Origin: Paenibacillus sp. V4I3
GTDB lineage: Bacteria > Bacillota > Bacilli > Paenibacillales > NBRC-103111
Length of the DNA stretch: 64,000 nucleotides
Assembly (NCBI RefSeq): GCF_030817215.1
Contig: NZ_JAUSZA010000001.1
Location: 2,144,501-2,208,500 of the forward strand
Reading direction: 5' to 3'
Under the pieces are notes generated by a model. It did not search any database, had not been told where the DNA came from, and saw only the letters and a program-made list of their open reading frames with translations. Shown here piece by piece: positions 1-9,525 of this stretch (positions are counted from its first letter, which is position 1; every line of letters begins with the position of its first letter). The translations under genes and the position numbers were made by a program.

Positions 1-1524
1 GGGATTATCCCTCTTTGGTGGAGACTTCTTCATGTTCGGTGCTTGTCTGGTGTAGTTTTTGCTTAAGGGGCGACCAGCCATTTTGGCCCAAGGAACTCGG
101 ATGAGAATATCTCTAAACTTTGGTAAAGCTAAAGGGGCAATAGGCGTTAGATAAGGGACTCCGAAAGAAAGGAGAGAGGCCAAATGGATCAAGATGGCCA
201 TGCATCCTGCCATGATCCCGAACAAGCCAAATGTGCCAGCTAGCAGCATAAGGATGAATCGGATTAATCGGGCAGCTATTCCCATATTTAACGCCGGCGT
301 AACGAAATTGGAGATGGCCGTGAAGGAAACGACAATGACCATAGCTGCCGAAACAAGACCAGCTTGCACAGCAGCTTGCCCCAGTACGAGTGCACCAACG
401 ATGGATATGGCTGAACCGATGACACGGGGCATTCGTATGCCAGCTTCCCGAAGAACCTCGAATGTAATTTCCATCAGGAAAGCTTCCACAATAGCGGGGA
501 AAGGGACGCCTTCCCGCTGTGCAGCCAGGCTGATCAGCAGGGTTGTCGGCAGCATCTCTTGATGAAAGGTTGTGACGGCAATATAGCAGGACGGGAGCAG
601 CATGGAAACAAAAAAAGACATATAGCGAATACAGCGGACGAAAGTAGCAATATCAAAACGTTGATAATAATCTTCACTCGATTGTAGAAATCTAAAAAAG
701 GTTACCGGAGCAAGGAGGACGAAAGGAGTTCCATCGACGATTATGGCGACTTGTCCTTCCAGAAGGCCGGCTGCTACGGCATCTGGCCTCTCTGAGTTCA
801 TAATAGTAGGGAAGGGGGTGTAGGTTCTATCCTCAATGAATCCTTCAATGTACCCGCTCTCAAGGATGCTGTCGACGTCAATCCTGTCTAGGCGATTCTT
901 AACTTCCTGAACGACCTGATCTTCAGCAATTCCATCCAAATAGGTGATGACGACTTCAGTTTGCGTATATCGACCTAATCGCAGGCTAATAAACCGAAGA
1001 TCGGGGGATTTAATTTTCCTCCGCAGCAAGGAGGTGTTGGTTCGCAAGTCTTCTGTAAAGCTTTCTTTCGGACCTCTTACAACGGTTTGTGTTTGAGGCT
1101 CCTCTACGGCACGCTTGTCCCACCCTGTTGTACCGGCGATTAATGCTTCATTGTAGCCGTCAGCAATAATGGCGGTGTTGCCGTCCAAGAGAGCTGCCAA
1201 GAGGTCTACGCCTTCAATCGTAGCGGTCAAATTACTAATGGTTAAAGCTTGTCTCAATAAGTCATGAAAACAGATTTCTTGGTTCCAGTAAAACTGGGTT
1301 TCTTGAGAGCTTAGAAGGGGCTTGATAATATGCTCATTAACCGCTTCCGATTTAACGAGACCATCTATGTACACAAGAGCAATCGCATTGGTATCGGGAA
1401 AGATGCCAATATCCATACGGCGAATGATGACATCAGAACTTGTCCCAAGCCTTTGCAGGAGCTGTTCAATATTCTCTTGCAGGTCTGTTGAAAGCGGGAA
1501 AGGGATTGGCAGGGACGATTTCAT
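1..1524 (-). CDS. GerA-family spore germination receptor subunit A (3' end cut by window edge)
   Basis: A leftward open frame runs from an ATG at 1524 (preceded by a G-rich ribosome site) to base 1 without a stop, 508 codons. The N-terminus (MKSSLPIPFPLSTDLQENIE) and the hydrophilic start followed by segments such as DIGIFPDTNAIALVYIDG are typical of GerA/GerKA/GerBA-type A subunits, whose large soluble N-domain precedes about five membrane helices. The last visible residues (RPLSKNYTR, then a basic tail) resemble the short hydrophilic C-terminus of the family, so only a few residues should be missing. Such proteins sit in the spore inner membrane and, with B and C subunits, form the nutrient receptor that triggers germination. 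The B and C partners would lie left of the window. Which nutrient it senses cannot be told. Confidence 0.88.
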   Translation of the reverse strand, partial: MKSSLPIPFPLSTDLQENIEQLLQRLGTSSDVIIRRMDIGIFPDTNAIALVYIDGLVKSEAVNEHIIKPLLSSQETQFYWNQEICFHDLLRQALTISNLTATIEGVDLLAALLDGNTAIIADGYNEALIAGTTGWDKRAVEEPQTQTVVRGPKESFTEDLRTNTSLLRRKIKSPDLRFISLRLGRYTQTEVVITYLDGIAEDQVVQEVKNRLDRIDVDSILESGYIEGFIEDRTYTPFPTIMNSERPDAVAAGLLEGQVAIIVDGTPFVLLAPVTFFRFLQSSEDYYQRFDIATFVRCIRYMSFFVSMLLPSCYIAVTTFHQEMLPTTLLISLAAQREGVPFPAIVEAFLMEITFEVLREAGIRMPRVIGSAISIVGALVLGQAAVQAGLVSAAMVIVVSFTAISNFVTPALNMGIAARLIRFILMLLAGTFGLFGIMAGCMAILIHLASLLSFGVPYLTPIAPLALPKFRDILIRVPWAKMAGRPLSKNYTRQAPNMKKSPPKRDNP

Positions 1525-1595
1525 CAGTAGCCCCCTATTTTCCTAGATTGGTATTATCTTCTCTCTCATGATTTTGTTTTATTCAGTTTTGACTA

Positions 1596-1624
1596 TTGAC
1601 TATTCTTCAGGGGATGCATATAAT
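1596..1624 (+). promoter_or_regulatory. SigA promoter of the ilvB T-box transcript
   Basis: TTGACT (1596-1601), a 17-base spacer and a perfect TATAAT (1619-1624) lie just before the T-box leader. Transcription would start near 1631. Confidence 0.75.
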
Positions 1625-1664
1625 AATCTCTAAATCATATTATATATGGTGATCTACACTAACG

Positions 1665-1984
1665 AATCGGCTATGAAGAGGAAGAAGTAATAAGGGCACT
1701 TATGCGCAGAGAGCGTTGGACTTGCTGAAACCATCGCCTTAATCCCTTACGTACGAAGTCACCTCGGAGCTGTTTTCCTGAAACATGCGGCACAGCCGTA
1801 GGTAATAGGGGGAATCGGAAGAGCACACGTTATCGTGCTGAGGGTATTGTTCTTCATGAACATACCTGCTAAGGCTATGGGCTGTGAGGCGCGTAGCAAA
1901 TTTGGGTGGTACCACGGAAGCTTGAACCCCTTTCGTCCCGTTTACACGTTACGTGCGTGTATGGGATGAATAGGGGTTTTTCTT
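1665..1984 (+). promoter_or_regulatory. T-box riboswitch leader of ilvB
   Basis: The conserved T-box bulge TGGGTGGTACCACGG is at 1903-1917, followed by a Rho-independent terminator: arms near 1925-1941 and 1961-1978, then a U-rich tail. Stem I features are visible: the AGTAA loop E-like motif (1686-1690), AGAGAGC and GCTGAAA distal motifs around 1702-1732, and a lower helix GAGG (1678-1681) with CCTC (1762-1765). The triplet that sits where the specifier is expected, immediately before an A and the lower helix 3' strand, is GTC (1758-1760), a valine codon. An ATC at 1742-1744 is a weaker alternative. Uncharged tRNA binding should favour the antiterminator and switch on ilvB and downstream genes. 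Confidence 0.9.
1925..1984 (+). terminator. T-box-controlled terminator
   Basis: Long stem AACCCCTTTCGTCCC with GGGATGAATAGGGGTT, closed by a GC-poor loop and followed by TTTTTCTTATT. It competes with the antiterminator formed by the T-box bulge. Confidence 0.85.
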
Positions 1985-2041
1985 ATTGTCTAAGAAAGCT
2001 CGATGATTTACATGAACTTACTTTTTGAGAGGAGGATCACA

Positions 2042-3787
2042 ATGAATGTTCAAACTGAACCAAAGAGGTCAAAAGAAGAATTGATTGAGAAGCTTATGAA
2101 GCCGGACCTGATTACAGGCTCCGAAATTCTACTAAGAAGCTTATTGCTGGAGGGTGTGGATTGCGTCTTTGGATATCCGGGCGGCGCTGTTTTGTACATC
2201 TACGATGCTATGCATGGTTTTGATGATTTTAACCACTTATTGACTAGACATGAGCAAGGCGCTATTCACGCAGCTGATGGATATGCGCGTTCCACAGGCA
2301 AAGTTGGCGTATGTATCGCAACTTCCGGACCGGGGGCAACGAACCTCGTCACAGGAATAGCTACAGCATATATGGATTCCGTTCCGTTAGTCGTCATTAC
2401 AGGTAACGTTGCTACAAACTTCATTGGTACGGATGCTTTCCAAGAGGCTGATATTACCGGTATTACAATGCCGATTACGAAGCACAGCTACTTGGTTAGA
2501 GACGTAAACGATCTACCACGCATCATTCATGAAGCGTTCCATATAGCGAACTCAGGTCGTAAAGGTCCGGTTCTCATTGACATACCAAAGGATGTCTCCG
2601 CTCATAAAACGATATTTAAACCCGTAACGGATGTAAGTATCCGCGGTTATAACCCAACGGTGCAACCGAATAAACTGCAAGTGGATAAGCTGATCAAAGC
2701 TATCGAAGAAGCAGAGCGTCCGGTCATTATTGCAGGCGGCGGTGTTGTATACGCAGACGCATCCAAAGAATTAATCGAGTTTGTCAATAAAACACAGATT
2801 CCGGTTGCAACGACCTTGCTCGGATTAAGCGGCTTCCCAAGCGCGCATGAGCTATGGCTCGGAATGCCAGGGATGCACGGGACGTTTACAGCGAACACAG
2901 CCATTCAGAATGCGGATCTCTTGATTTCTATCGGTTCCCGATTCGATGACCGCGTGACGATGAATTTGAACGGCTTTGCTCCAAAAGTGAAGAAAATCGC
3001 TCATATTGACGTTGATCCTGCGGAAATTGGCAAGAACGTGAAGACCGATATCCCATGTGTTGGCGATGTGAAAGCTGTTCTGGAATATGCGAACACCAAA
3101 GCAAAGCCTGCGAAGAGCGGAGCGTGGATTACTGAGCTTCAGGAAAGCAAAGAGAAGTTCCCGCTGAAATACGGCAATACCGAGACGGAATTGAAGCCAC
3201 AATTCGTTATCGAAATGATTAGTGAGACGACGAAAGGCGAAGCGATTATTACAACAGACGTTGGACAGCATCAGATGTGGGCTGCGCAATTCTATCGTTT
3301 CAAAAACCCGCGTTCCTTGGTTACTTCCGGTGGTCTTGGTACAATGGGCTTCGGCTTCCCATCAGCAATTGGTGCTCAAATGGGGAACCCTGATAAACTC
3401 GTTGTTTCCATTAATGGCGACGGCGGCGTTCAAATGTGTGCGCAAGAGCTTGCGATCTGTGCGATTAACAACATTCCGGTGAAGGTTGTTATTATTAACA
3501 ACCAAGTGTTGGGCATGGTTCGTCAATGGCAGGAGATCATTTATGATAACCGCTATAGCCACATTGATTTGGCTGGCAGCCCAGATTTCGTGAAACTGGC
3601 TGAAGCTTACGGCGTAAAAGGCTTGCGTGCCACGACGAAGGAAGAAGCAAGAAGAGCATGGCAGGAAGCACTCGATACTCCGGGTCCTGTCGTTATTGAT
3701 TTCGTCGTGCCAAAAGGAGAGAATGTGTTCCCAATGGTTAAAGCGGGCGATACAATTAGTGACATGTTAATGGGGGATTCGGAATGA
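2042..3787 (+). CDS. ilvB: Acetolactate synthase, large (catalytic) subunit
   Basis: 581 residues. It condenses two pyruvates, or pyruvate plus 2-oxobutyrate, to acetolactate or acetohydroxybutyrate: the first shared step of valine, leucine and isoleucine synthesis. The ThDP-enzyme layout is complete: N-domain with the catalytic Glu in TRHEQGAIHAADGYA (E71), central FAD-binding-type domain, and C-domain with the ThDP/Mg motif GDGGVQMCAQEL followed by NN. The start chosen is the ATG at 2042 because AGAGGAGG lies 6-13 bases before it; an in-frame ATG at 2003 lacks a ribosome site. The stop overlaps ilvN by four bases (ATGA), so the two subunits are translationally coupled. Controlled by the T-box leader. 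Confidence 0.97.
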   Translation: MNVQTEPKRSKEELIEKLMKPDLITGSEILLRSLLLEGVDCVFGYPGGAVLYIYDAMHGFDDFNHLLTRHEQGAIHAADGYARSTGKVGVCIATSGPGATNLVTGIATAYMDSVPLVVITGNVATNFIGTDAFQEADITGITMPITKHSYLVRDVNDLPRIIHEAFHIANSGRKGPVLIDIPKDVSAHKTIFKPVTDVSIRGYNPTVQPNKLQVDKLIKAIEEAERPVIIAGGGVVYADASKELIEFVNKTQIPVATTLLGLSGFPSAHELWLGMPGMHGTFTANTAIQNADLLISIGSRFDDRVTMNLNGFAPKVKKIAHIDVDPAEIGKNVKTDIPCVGDVKAVLEYANTKAKPAKSGAWITELQESKEKFPLKYGNTETELKPQFVIEMISETTKGEAIITTDVGQHQMWAAQFYRFKNPRSLVTSGGLGTMGFGFPSAIGAQMGNPDKLVVSINGDGGVQMCAQELAICAINNIPVKVVIINNQVLGMVRQWQEIIYDNRYSHIDLAGSPDFVKLAEAYGVKGLRATTKEEARRAWQEALDTPGPVVIDFVVPKGENVFPMVKAGDTISDMLMGDSE

Positions 3788-4272
3788 CAACAAAACATAC
3801 AGTTTCCGTACTCGTAAACAATCAGCCTGGTGTCCTGCAGCGTGTATCCGGTTTGTTCGGACGCAGAGGCTTCAATATTGAAAGCATCACCGTAGGGGAG
3901 TCCGAAGAACTCGGACTTTCTCGAATGGTTATCGTCACCACAGGGGACGATAACACGCTTGAGCAAATTTCCAAGCAATTGTATAAGTTGATTGATGTCA
4001 TTAAAGTCATCGACCTAAGCTCGAACCCAATGGTTGCTAGAGAGCTTGCACTCATTAAAGTAAATGCAGAACCGATTATGCGTCCGGAAATACTCGGTAT
4101 TGTTGAGACATTCCGCGCAGCGGTTGTAGATATTGGGCCAGCCTCGATTATCGTGCAAGTTGTTGGAGATTCAGATAAAATAGATGCTATGGTCGAATTA
4201 CTTCGTCCTTATGGCATCCGTGAGCTTTCCCGCACGGGAGTTACAGCGATGATTCGCGGTTCAGTCAAATAA
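3784..4272 (+). CDS. ilvN: Acetolactate synthase, small (regulatory) subunit
   Basis: 162 residues. It has an N-terminal ACT domain (HTVSVLVNNQPGVLQRVSGL, residues about 4-75) and a C-terminal ALS_ss_C domain. It binds the IlvB catalytic subunit, raises its activity and confers feedback inhibition by valine. It overlaps ilvB by four bases and so should be made in fixed ratio with it. Length is usual for the short Gram-positive type. Confidence 0.96.
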   Translation: MTTKHTVSVLVNNQPGVLQRVSGLFGRRGFNIESITVGESEELGLSRMVIVTTGDDNTLEQISKQLYKLIDVIKVIDLSSNPMVARELALIKVNAEPIMRPEILGIVETFRAAVVDIGPASIIVQVVGDSDKIDAMVELLRPYGIRELSRTGVTAMIRGSVK

Positions 4273-4309
4273 GAAACAAGCAGTTGTTTTGGACATTGAG
4301 GTAAAGCCT

Positions 4310-4382
4310 CCTTGAGTGGGGCTTTCAGCGGTGTACTCTTTAGCGCTTGAAAAGGGTAAATCGTTGAAACACCCACTCAAGG
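4310..4382 (+). promoter_or_regulatory. Long-range hairpin in the ilvN-ilvC gap
   Basis: An 11-bp perfect inverted repeat, CCTTGAGTGGG (4310-4320) and CCCACTCAAGG (4372-4382), encloses a second nested pairing (CTTTCAGCG with CGCTTGAAAAG). No U-run follows, so it is not a classical terminator. Its place before ilvC suggests an mRNA-processing or 5'-stabilising element. That role is inferred; B. subtilis ilv-leu mRNA is known to be processed to give a stable ilvC message. Confidence 0.55.
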
Positions 4383-4387
4383 GGTAG

Positions 4388-5419
<1,032 letters not shown>

Positions 5420-5449
5420 TCAAAAGTACTAATTTATAGCAATACCTTC

Positions 5450-5491
5450 CACAGGGAGTGATTGAGGAGAATTTCCCAATCACTCCCTGTG
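5450..5491 (+). promoter_or_regulatory. Perfect 15-bp hairpin after ilvC without U-run
   Basis: CACAGGGAGTGATTG (5450-5464) pairs perfectly with CAATCACTCCCTGTG (5477-5491) around a 12-base loop. The tail AATACTATAAAG is not U-rich, so it may act as a 3' stability element for ilvC mRNA or a weak terminator rather than a strong stop before leuA. Confidence 0.6.
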
Positions 5492-5587
5492 AATACTATA
5501 AAGACGAGTAAAGGTGTGTCTTTTAAAACTACGAAGAACAGCCTAGTGCAGGGCTCAGTGTTTGCTGGAGAAGCGTAGCGTTCGTAT

Positions 5588-5640
5588 TTGAAAACGTGTC
5601 CCTACCTTTTGTTTATTCAGATGAGGGGACATGTTTTCAA
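5588..5640 (+). promoter_or_regulatory. Hairpin in the leuA leader
   Basis: TTGAAAACGTGTCCC (5588-5602) pairs with GGGACATGTTTTCAA (5626-5640), 14 Watson-Crick pairs plus one G-U, with a 23-base loop. It lies 94 bases before the leuA start. No U-run and no T-box motif is present. The rest of the 5420-5733 gap shows no other feature I can name. Confidence 0.5.
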
Positions 5641-5733
5641 GAAACGATCGGAAGTAAATGCTGAAGACCGGAACGGTCATTGGGCTCTGCTTCATAGGTT
5701 TAATAGAACAACAAAAATCTCTTAGGAGGTGAC

Positions 5734-7284
5734 ATGGTGCGCAAAATTTACATCTTTGATACAACGCTCAGAGACGGAGAGCAGTCGCCGGGTGTGAACT
5801 TGAACACACAGGAAAAGGTTGAGATCGCGCTGCAGCTTGAAAAGCTAGGCGTTGATCGTATGGAGGCTGGTTTCCCGGCCGCATCGCCAGGTGATTTGGC
5901 TGGTGTGAATGCCGTTGCGAGAGCCGTCAGGAATGCCTCTGTTATCGGATTGTCCCGCTCGAAGGAGAGTGACATCGAGGCCGTTCGTGAGGCGCTACAG
6001 GGCGCTCAGGACCCGTGTATTCATCTATTCTTAGCGACGTCTCCTATTCATCGCCAGCATAAGCTGAAGATGGAGAAACACCAAGTGCTTGAGACAGCTG
6101 AAGCAGCGATTAAATATGCGAAGAAGTATTTCAGCAAAATCGAGTTTTCACTCGAAGATGCTGGTCGTACCGAGCTGGATTTCATCGCGGAAGTAACAGC
6201 AATGGCTATTCGCGCTGGCGCGTCCGTCGTGAATATTCCGGATACAGTCGGATTTATGACGCCATACGATTACGGTAATATTTTCAAAATGCTGAAGGAA
6301 ACCGTGCCAGGCATTGAGAAGATTCAGCTGAGCGCGCACTGCCATGACGACCTCGGAATGGCTACGGCTAACGCGCTAGCGGCGGTAATCAATGGTGCTG
6401 ATCAAATCGAAGGCACCATCAACGGCATCGGCGAGAGAGCGGGCAACACCTCGATCGAGGAAGTTGTAATGGCGCTCGAGACGCGCCAGGACTTCTACCA
6501 AGCGAAAACTTCGCTTGTGCTGAAAGAGATCTACCGCACCAGCCGTTTGGTCAGCAAGCTGACCGGCATGGTGGTGCCAGGCAATAAGGCGATCGTCGGC
6601 GCTAACGCGTTCGCCCATGAGTCTGGCATCCATCAGGATGGGATGCTCAAAGAGAAAACGACTTACGAGATTATTTCCCCTGAGACCATCGGGGTCAAGG
6701 AAAGTAAGCTCGTAATGGGTAAACACTCCGGACGCCATGCGTTCCGTGAGAAGCTAATTGACCTCGGCTACGACCTCGGAGACGAGCAAGTGAACGCGGC
6801 TTTTGCCAAGTTCAAAGATTTGGCAGATCGCAAGAAGCAGGTAGAAGACGAAGATATTCGCGCATTGATCGAAGAGAAACTGATCGAGACGCCGGAAATT
6901 TTTGCGCTAGGCACGCTTCAGGTTGCTTATGGTAACCAGATGACACCAACGGCAACGGTTCATGTTCGCTTCCAGGACGGAACCGAAGTGGCGGAAAGTG
7001 CAGTCGGTAACGGCTCAGTTGACGCGATTTATAATGCGATCGATAAAGCAACGAAGGAAGACGTCGAGCTGGATGACTACTCCATCAAATCCGTATCTCA
7101 CGGGAAAGATGCATTAGGTGAAGTTCACGTTGTTCTTAAGCAGAATGATGTGTCCGTTCAAGGTCGCGGTATTTCTACGGATATTCTGGAAGCAAGCGCC
7201 AAAGCGTATTTGGACGCTGTGAACAGGCTCATTGATAAACGCAAAACCCCAACAAGCAACAGAAGCAACGTTACGTTGATTTAA
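5734..7284 (+). CDS. leuA: 2-isopropylmalate synthase
   Basis: 516 residues. It condenses 2-oxoisovalerate with acetyl-CoA, the committed step of leucine synthesis. The N-terminal HMGL-type TIM barrel shows [14 protein letters not shown] (residues 6-20) with the catalytic Arg and metal Asp, and the metal histidines in [15 protein letters not shown]. The C-terminal third (from about residue 390) is the LeuA regulatory dimer domain that binds leucine for feedback inhibition. Start ATG at 5734 has AGGAGGTGAC directly upstream. A terminator-like hairpin follows at 7314-7353. Confidence 0.97.
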   Translation: MVRKIYIFDTTLRDGEQSPGVNLNTQEKVEIALQLEKLGVDRMEAGFPAASPGDLAGVNAVARAVRNASVIGLSRSKESDIEAVREALQGAQDPCIHLFLATSPIHRQHKLKMEKHQVLETAEAAIKYAKKYFSKIEFSLEDAGRTELDFIAEVTAMAIRAGASVVNIPDTVGFMTPYDYGNIFKMLKETVPGIEKIQLSAHCHDDLGMATANALAAVINGADQIEGTINGIGERAGNTSIEEVVMALETRQDFYQAKTSLVLKEIYRTSRLVSKLTGMVVPGNKAIVGANAFAHESGIHQDGMLKEKTTYEIISPETIGVKESKLVMGKHSGRHAFREKLIDLGYDLGDEQVNAAFAKFKDLADRKKQVEDEDIRALIEEKLIETPEIFALGTLQVAYGNQMTPTATVHVRFQDGTEVAESAVGNGSVDAIYNAIDKATKEDVELDDYSIKSVSHGKDALGEVHVVLKQNDVSVQGRGISTDILEASAKAYLDAVNRLIDKRKTPTSNRSNVTLI

Positions 7285-7313
7285 TAACCTTGAGTCCACG
7301 GCACCACCCAGAT

Positions 7314-7353
7314 AAGCACCTCACCTCCAAGCATAGCGAGGAGGGGTGCTTTC
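7314..7353 (+). terminator. Terminator after leuA
   Basis: AAGCACCTCACCTCC and GAGGAGGGGTGCTTT form an imperfect stem followed by a short T stretch (TTTCTA). Likely partial, since the next gene starts 28 bases on. Confidence 0.5.
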
Positions 7354-7380
7354 TACAAATGCGAAAGGATGCGTCCATTT

Positions 7381-8577
7381 ATGAAATATCGATTTTCTAA
7401 ATCGCTTGAAGGTTTCTCATCCTCGGCGGTAAGAGAAATTCTCAAGCTGACACAAGGCAGCTCGATTATTTCTTTTGCTGGCGGATTGCCTGCTGAAGAG
7501 TTTTTTCCTTTGGACGCGGTTGCTGAAGCGTTTCAAAGAGTGATTGGCGGCGGGAAGTCAGCGCTGCAATATGGTTTGACCGAGGGCTACAAGCCACTTC
7601 GCGAATCCTTATGCAAGCGGATGGCTGCTAAGAATATGCAAGTAACACCTGATGAGATGCTGCTGACGACGGGTTCTCAGCAAGCGATTGATCTTCTTAC
7701 ACGTGTTTATATTGATGAAGGCGATGTCATTCTTGTTGAAAGCCCGACGTATTTGGCGGCGATTCAAGTATTTCAAGCCAAAGGCGCTAAGATTTATTCG
7801 GTTGATAGCGATAATGACGGTATGATTCTTGAAGATCTATCGGTCAAAATTGCGAAGCACAATCCGAAGATGGTTTATGTCATTCCGACCTTCTCCAACC
7901 CGGCAGGCCGGGCATGGAGCTTGGAGCGTCGTCAAGGCTTATTAGATATTTGCCGCGGCGCTGAAGTACTTATTCTGGAAGATGATCCGTATGGAGAAAT
8001 TCAGTTTGACGAAAATGAAACCTATCCAACGATCTTTTCCCTAGGCGGTAAAGCGGAAGGTGGCAATGTCGTTTACACCAGCACCTTCTCCAAAACCGTC
8101 GCGCCTGCGTTCCGAACAGGATGGGTAATGGGCGACGAAACCATTATTCGCCAAATTGCTCGTTTTAAGCAATCTGCGGATCTGCACTCCAGCACGATTG
8201 ATCAGCAAACGCTGTATCATCTGCTTGAGCACTTTGATCTCGACGCACATATCTCCTTAATTCGTGAGCAATATCTGGATCGGATGAAATTCATGTCAGG
8301 CCTATTGAAAGATTTAAACTGGCCTGGACTGAAGTGGGAAGAACCGAAGGGCGGCATGTTCATCTGGGTGGAGCTGCCAGCGCATATTCGTGCAGAAGAT
8401 CTGCTGAAAATCGCGGTAAAAGAAGGCGTAGCCTTTGTTCCAGGATCCACATTTTACGCCGAAAATCCACAATACAACACAATGCGCCTGAATTACACAC
8501 ATACGGATCGTGCGAACACGATTCTCGGTATGCAGAAATTAGCTAAGGCTATGGAATCATATCTACAAAATGCATAA
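7381..8577 (+). CDS. PLP-dependent aminotransferase (2-aminoadipate/aromatic type, fold I)
   Basis: 398 residues from the ATG at 7381. It starts MKYRFSKSLEGFSSSAVREI, as do LysN/2-aminoadipate aminotransferases, and has an AAGG ribosome site about 11 bases upstream; an ATG at 7369 is possible but too close to that site. Fold-type I signatures: SFAGGLPAEEFFP, the LLTTGSQQAIDLL loop, and the PLP lysine in YTSTFSKTVAPAFRTGW. It equals the aminotransferase half of MocR regulators but has no HTH domain. Placed between leuA and leuB, it may transaminate branched-chain oxoacids, but the substrate cannot be read from sequence. Confidence 0.85.
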   Translation: MKYRFSKSLEGFSSSAVREILKLTQGSSIISFAGGLPAEEFFPLDAVAEAFQRVIGGGKSALQYGLTEGYKPLRESLCKRMAAKNMQVTPDEMLLTTGSQQAIDLLTRVYIDEGDVILVESPTYLAAIQVFQAKGAKIYSVDSDNDGMILEDLSVKIAKHNPKMVYVIPTFSNPAGRAWSLERRQGLLDICRGAEVLILEDDPYGEIQFDENETYPTIFSLGGKAEGGNVVYTSTFSKTVAPAFRTGWVMGDETIIRQIARFKQSADLHSSTIDQQTLYHLLEHFDLDAHISLIREQYLDRMKFMSGLLKDLNWPGLKWEEPKGGMFIWVELPAHIRAEDLLKIAVKEGVAFVPGSTFYAENPQYNTMRLNYTHTDRANTILGMQKLAKAMESYLQNA

Positions 8578-8589
8578 AAGATAGCACAC

Positions 8590-8642
8590 GCACCCTCATG
8601 CAAATTGGTCGTCCAAGATCATCGGCATGGGGTGCTTTTTTG
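8590..8642 (+). terminator. Terminator after the aminotransferase gene
   Basis: GCACCCTCATGC (8590-8601) pairs with GCATGGGGTGC (8625-8635), followed by seven T residues. Confidence 0.85.
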
Positions 8643-8671
8643 CGATCTATATTGGAAATACAGAATAGAAA

Positions 8672-8713
8672 GAGCCGCCTAACCCAAGAAATCTTCACTG
8701 GGATTTGGCGGCT
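8672..8713. terminator. Hairpin AGCCGCC...GGCGGCT in intergenic region
   Basis: AGCCGCCTAACCCA (8672-8685) pairs with TGGGATTTGGCGGCT (8699-8713). The T-run is weak on both strands. A similar stem closes the gene at 9131-9421. Confidence 0.45.
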
Positions 8714-8916
8714 TGTTATTCGTTCCGATTCATTCATCCAATCTTGCTTTACATTAAGGGTCTTGAATCGGGATCAGTTAACTATGCTCAATTGAGGTTA
8801 CTGGATGAATGAATCCATATTCGCTGTTAAGTGATGTTGTAAAAAGTGCAACAGCCTTTGGGCGTGTGAATTGTTGTACAAAATACAACTTGCTGCTTCG
8901 GGAAGTCACCACAGGG

Positions 8917-8990
8917 TAGAGTTTCTTAGAAGAGGCAAGAAGTGTAGAGTTCCTTAGAAGTTGCACAGGGTAGAATTCCCATAGAAGCAC
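8917..8990. repeat. Three imperfect ~27-bp repeats (TAGAGTTTCTTAGAAG)
   Basis: TAGAGTTTCTTAGAAG (8917), TAGAGTTCCTTAGAAG (8945) and TAGAATTCCCATAGAAG (8971) recur with 26-28-base spacing. The 8578-9130 gap holds these repeats and two hairpins; no convincing gene was seen. Confidence 0.6.
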
Positions 8991-9130
8991 CAGTAAAGTT
9001 GGCGCGCTAAAAGTGATCATCCGTCCGAAGAAACCAATAGAGATGGGATTCTCAGTAAGACGTTTTTCATCTAGAAAATCATCGGATCATTGACATGGAA
9101 TATATTTCAAATTATGATAAAAGGAGGACG

Positions 9131-9421
9131 ATGGAAAGGATTGGTGACTTCATGTTGATACAGATTTCCAATTATTTGTTCATGGGTTCTTTATTATTGC
9201 TTATTGTAACTTGTATTGCAAAAGGTGCATTGAGCCAGGGGTTTACTAGTGTAACTGGTTTGGGTGGCAATAGCGGGTCAGTCACTGATTTGAATATGGA
9301 ACATAATCAAAAGAAACATTTTCAATTTCAAGATTCATTGGTTGGTAGGATCGTTAATTCTTATTTCTTTTGGATTTCTGTTTTTGGTATTATCATTTCC
9401 ATGGTTATTTCAAAACTCTAA
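9131..9421 (+). CDS. Small two-helix membrane protein (DUF3899-like)
   Basis: 96 residues from the ATG at 9131, which has AAGGAGG four bases upstream; an upstream in-frame ATG at 9095 lacks a site. It has an N-terminal hydrophobic helix (YLFMGSLLLLIVTCIAKGAL), a polar Gly/Ser-rich middle and a C-terminal helix (YFFWISVFGIIISMVISKL). The layout recalls the DUF3899 family of Bacillales, function unknown. A strong terminator follows. Confidence 0.6.
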   Translation: MERIGDFMLIQISNYLFMGSLLLLIVTCIAKGALSQGFTSVTGLGGNSGSVTDLNMEHNQKKHFQFQDSLVGRIVNSYFFWISVFGIIISMVISKL

Positions 9422-9428
9422 GATTATT

Positions 9429-9478
9429 AAAAGCCGCTAAGCCAGTTATTGAACTACTACTGGCATTGGCGGCTTTTT
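9429..9478 (+). terminator. Terminator after the small membrane protein gene
   Basis: AAAAGCCGCTAAGCCAG with CTGGCATTGGCGGCTTTTT, ending in five T residues. Confidence 0.85.
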
Positions 9479-9525
9479 GCTCAAAAAGATCGATGAAATT
9501 GTCTGTTGTTGAAGGAGGCTTTTCT

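Noticed and set aside
194..562. 122-residue plus-strand frame at the left edge
   Set aside because: Antisense to the GerA-family gene; composition and lack of site argue against coding.
2647..3289. Minus-strand frames inside ilvB
   Set aside because: Shadow frames of a highly conserved gene.
8778..9020. 80-residue minus-strand frame in the leuA-side gap
   Set aside because: It overlaps the three diverged repeats and has no ribosome site.
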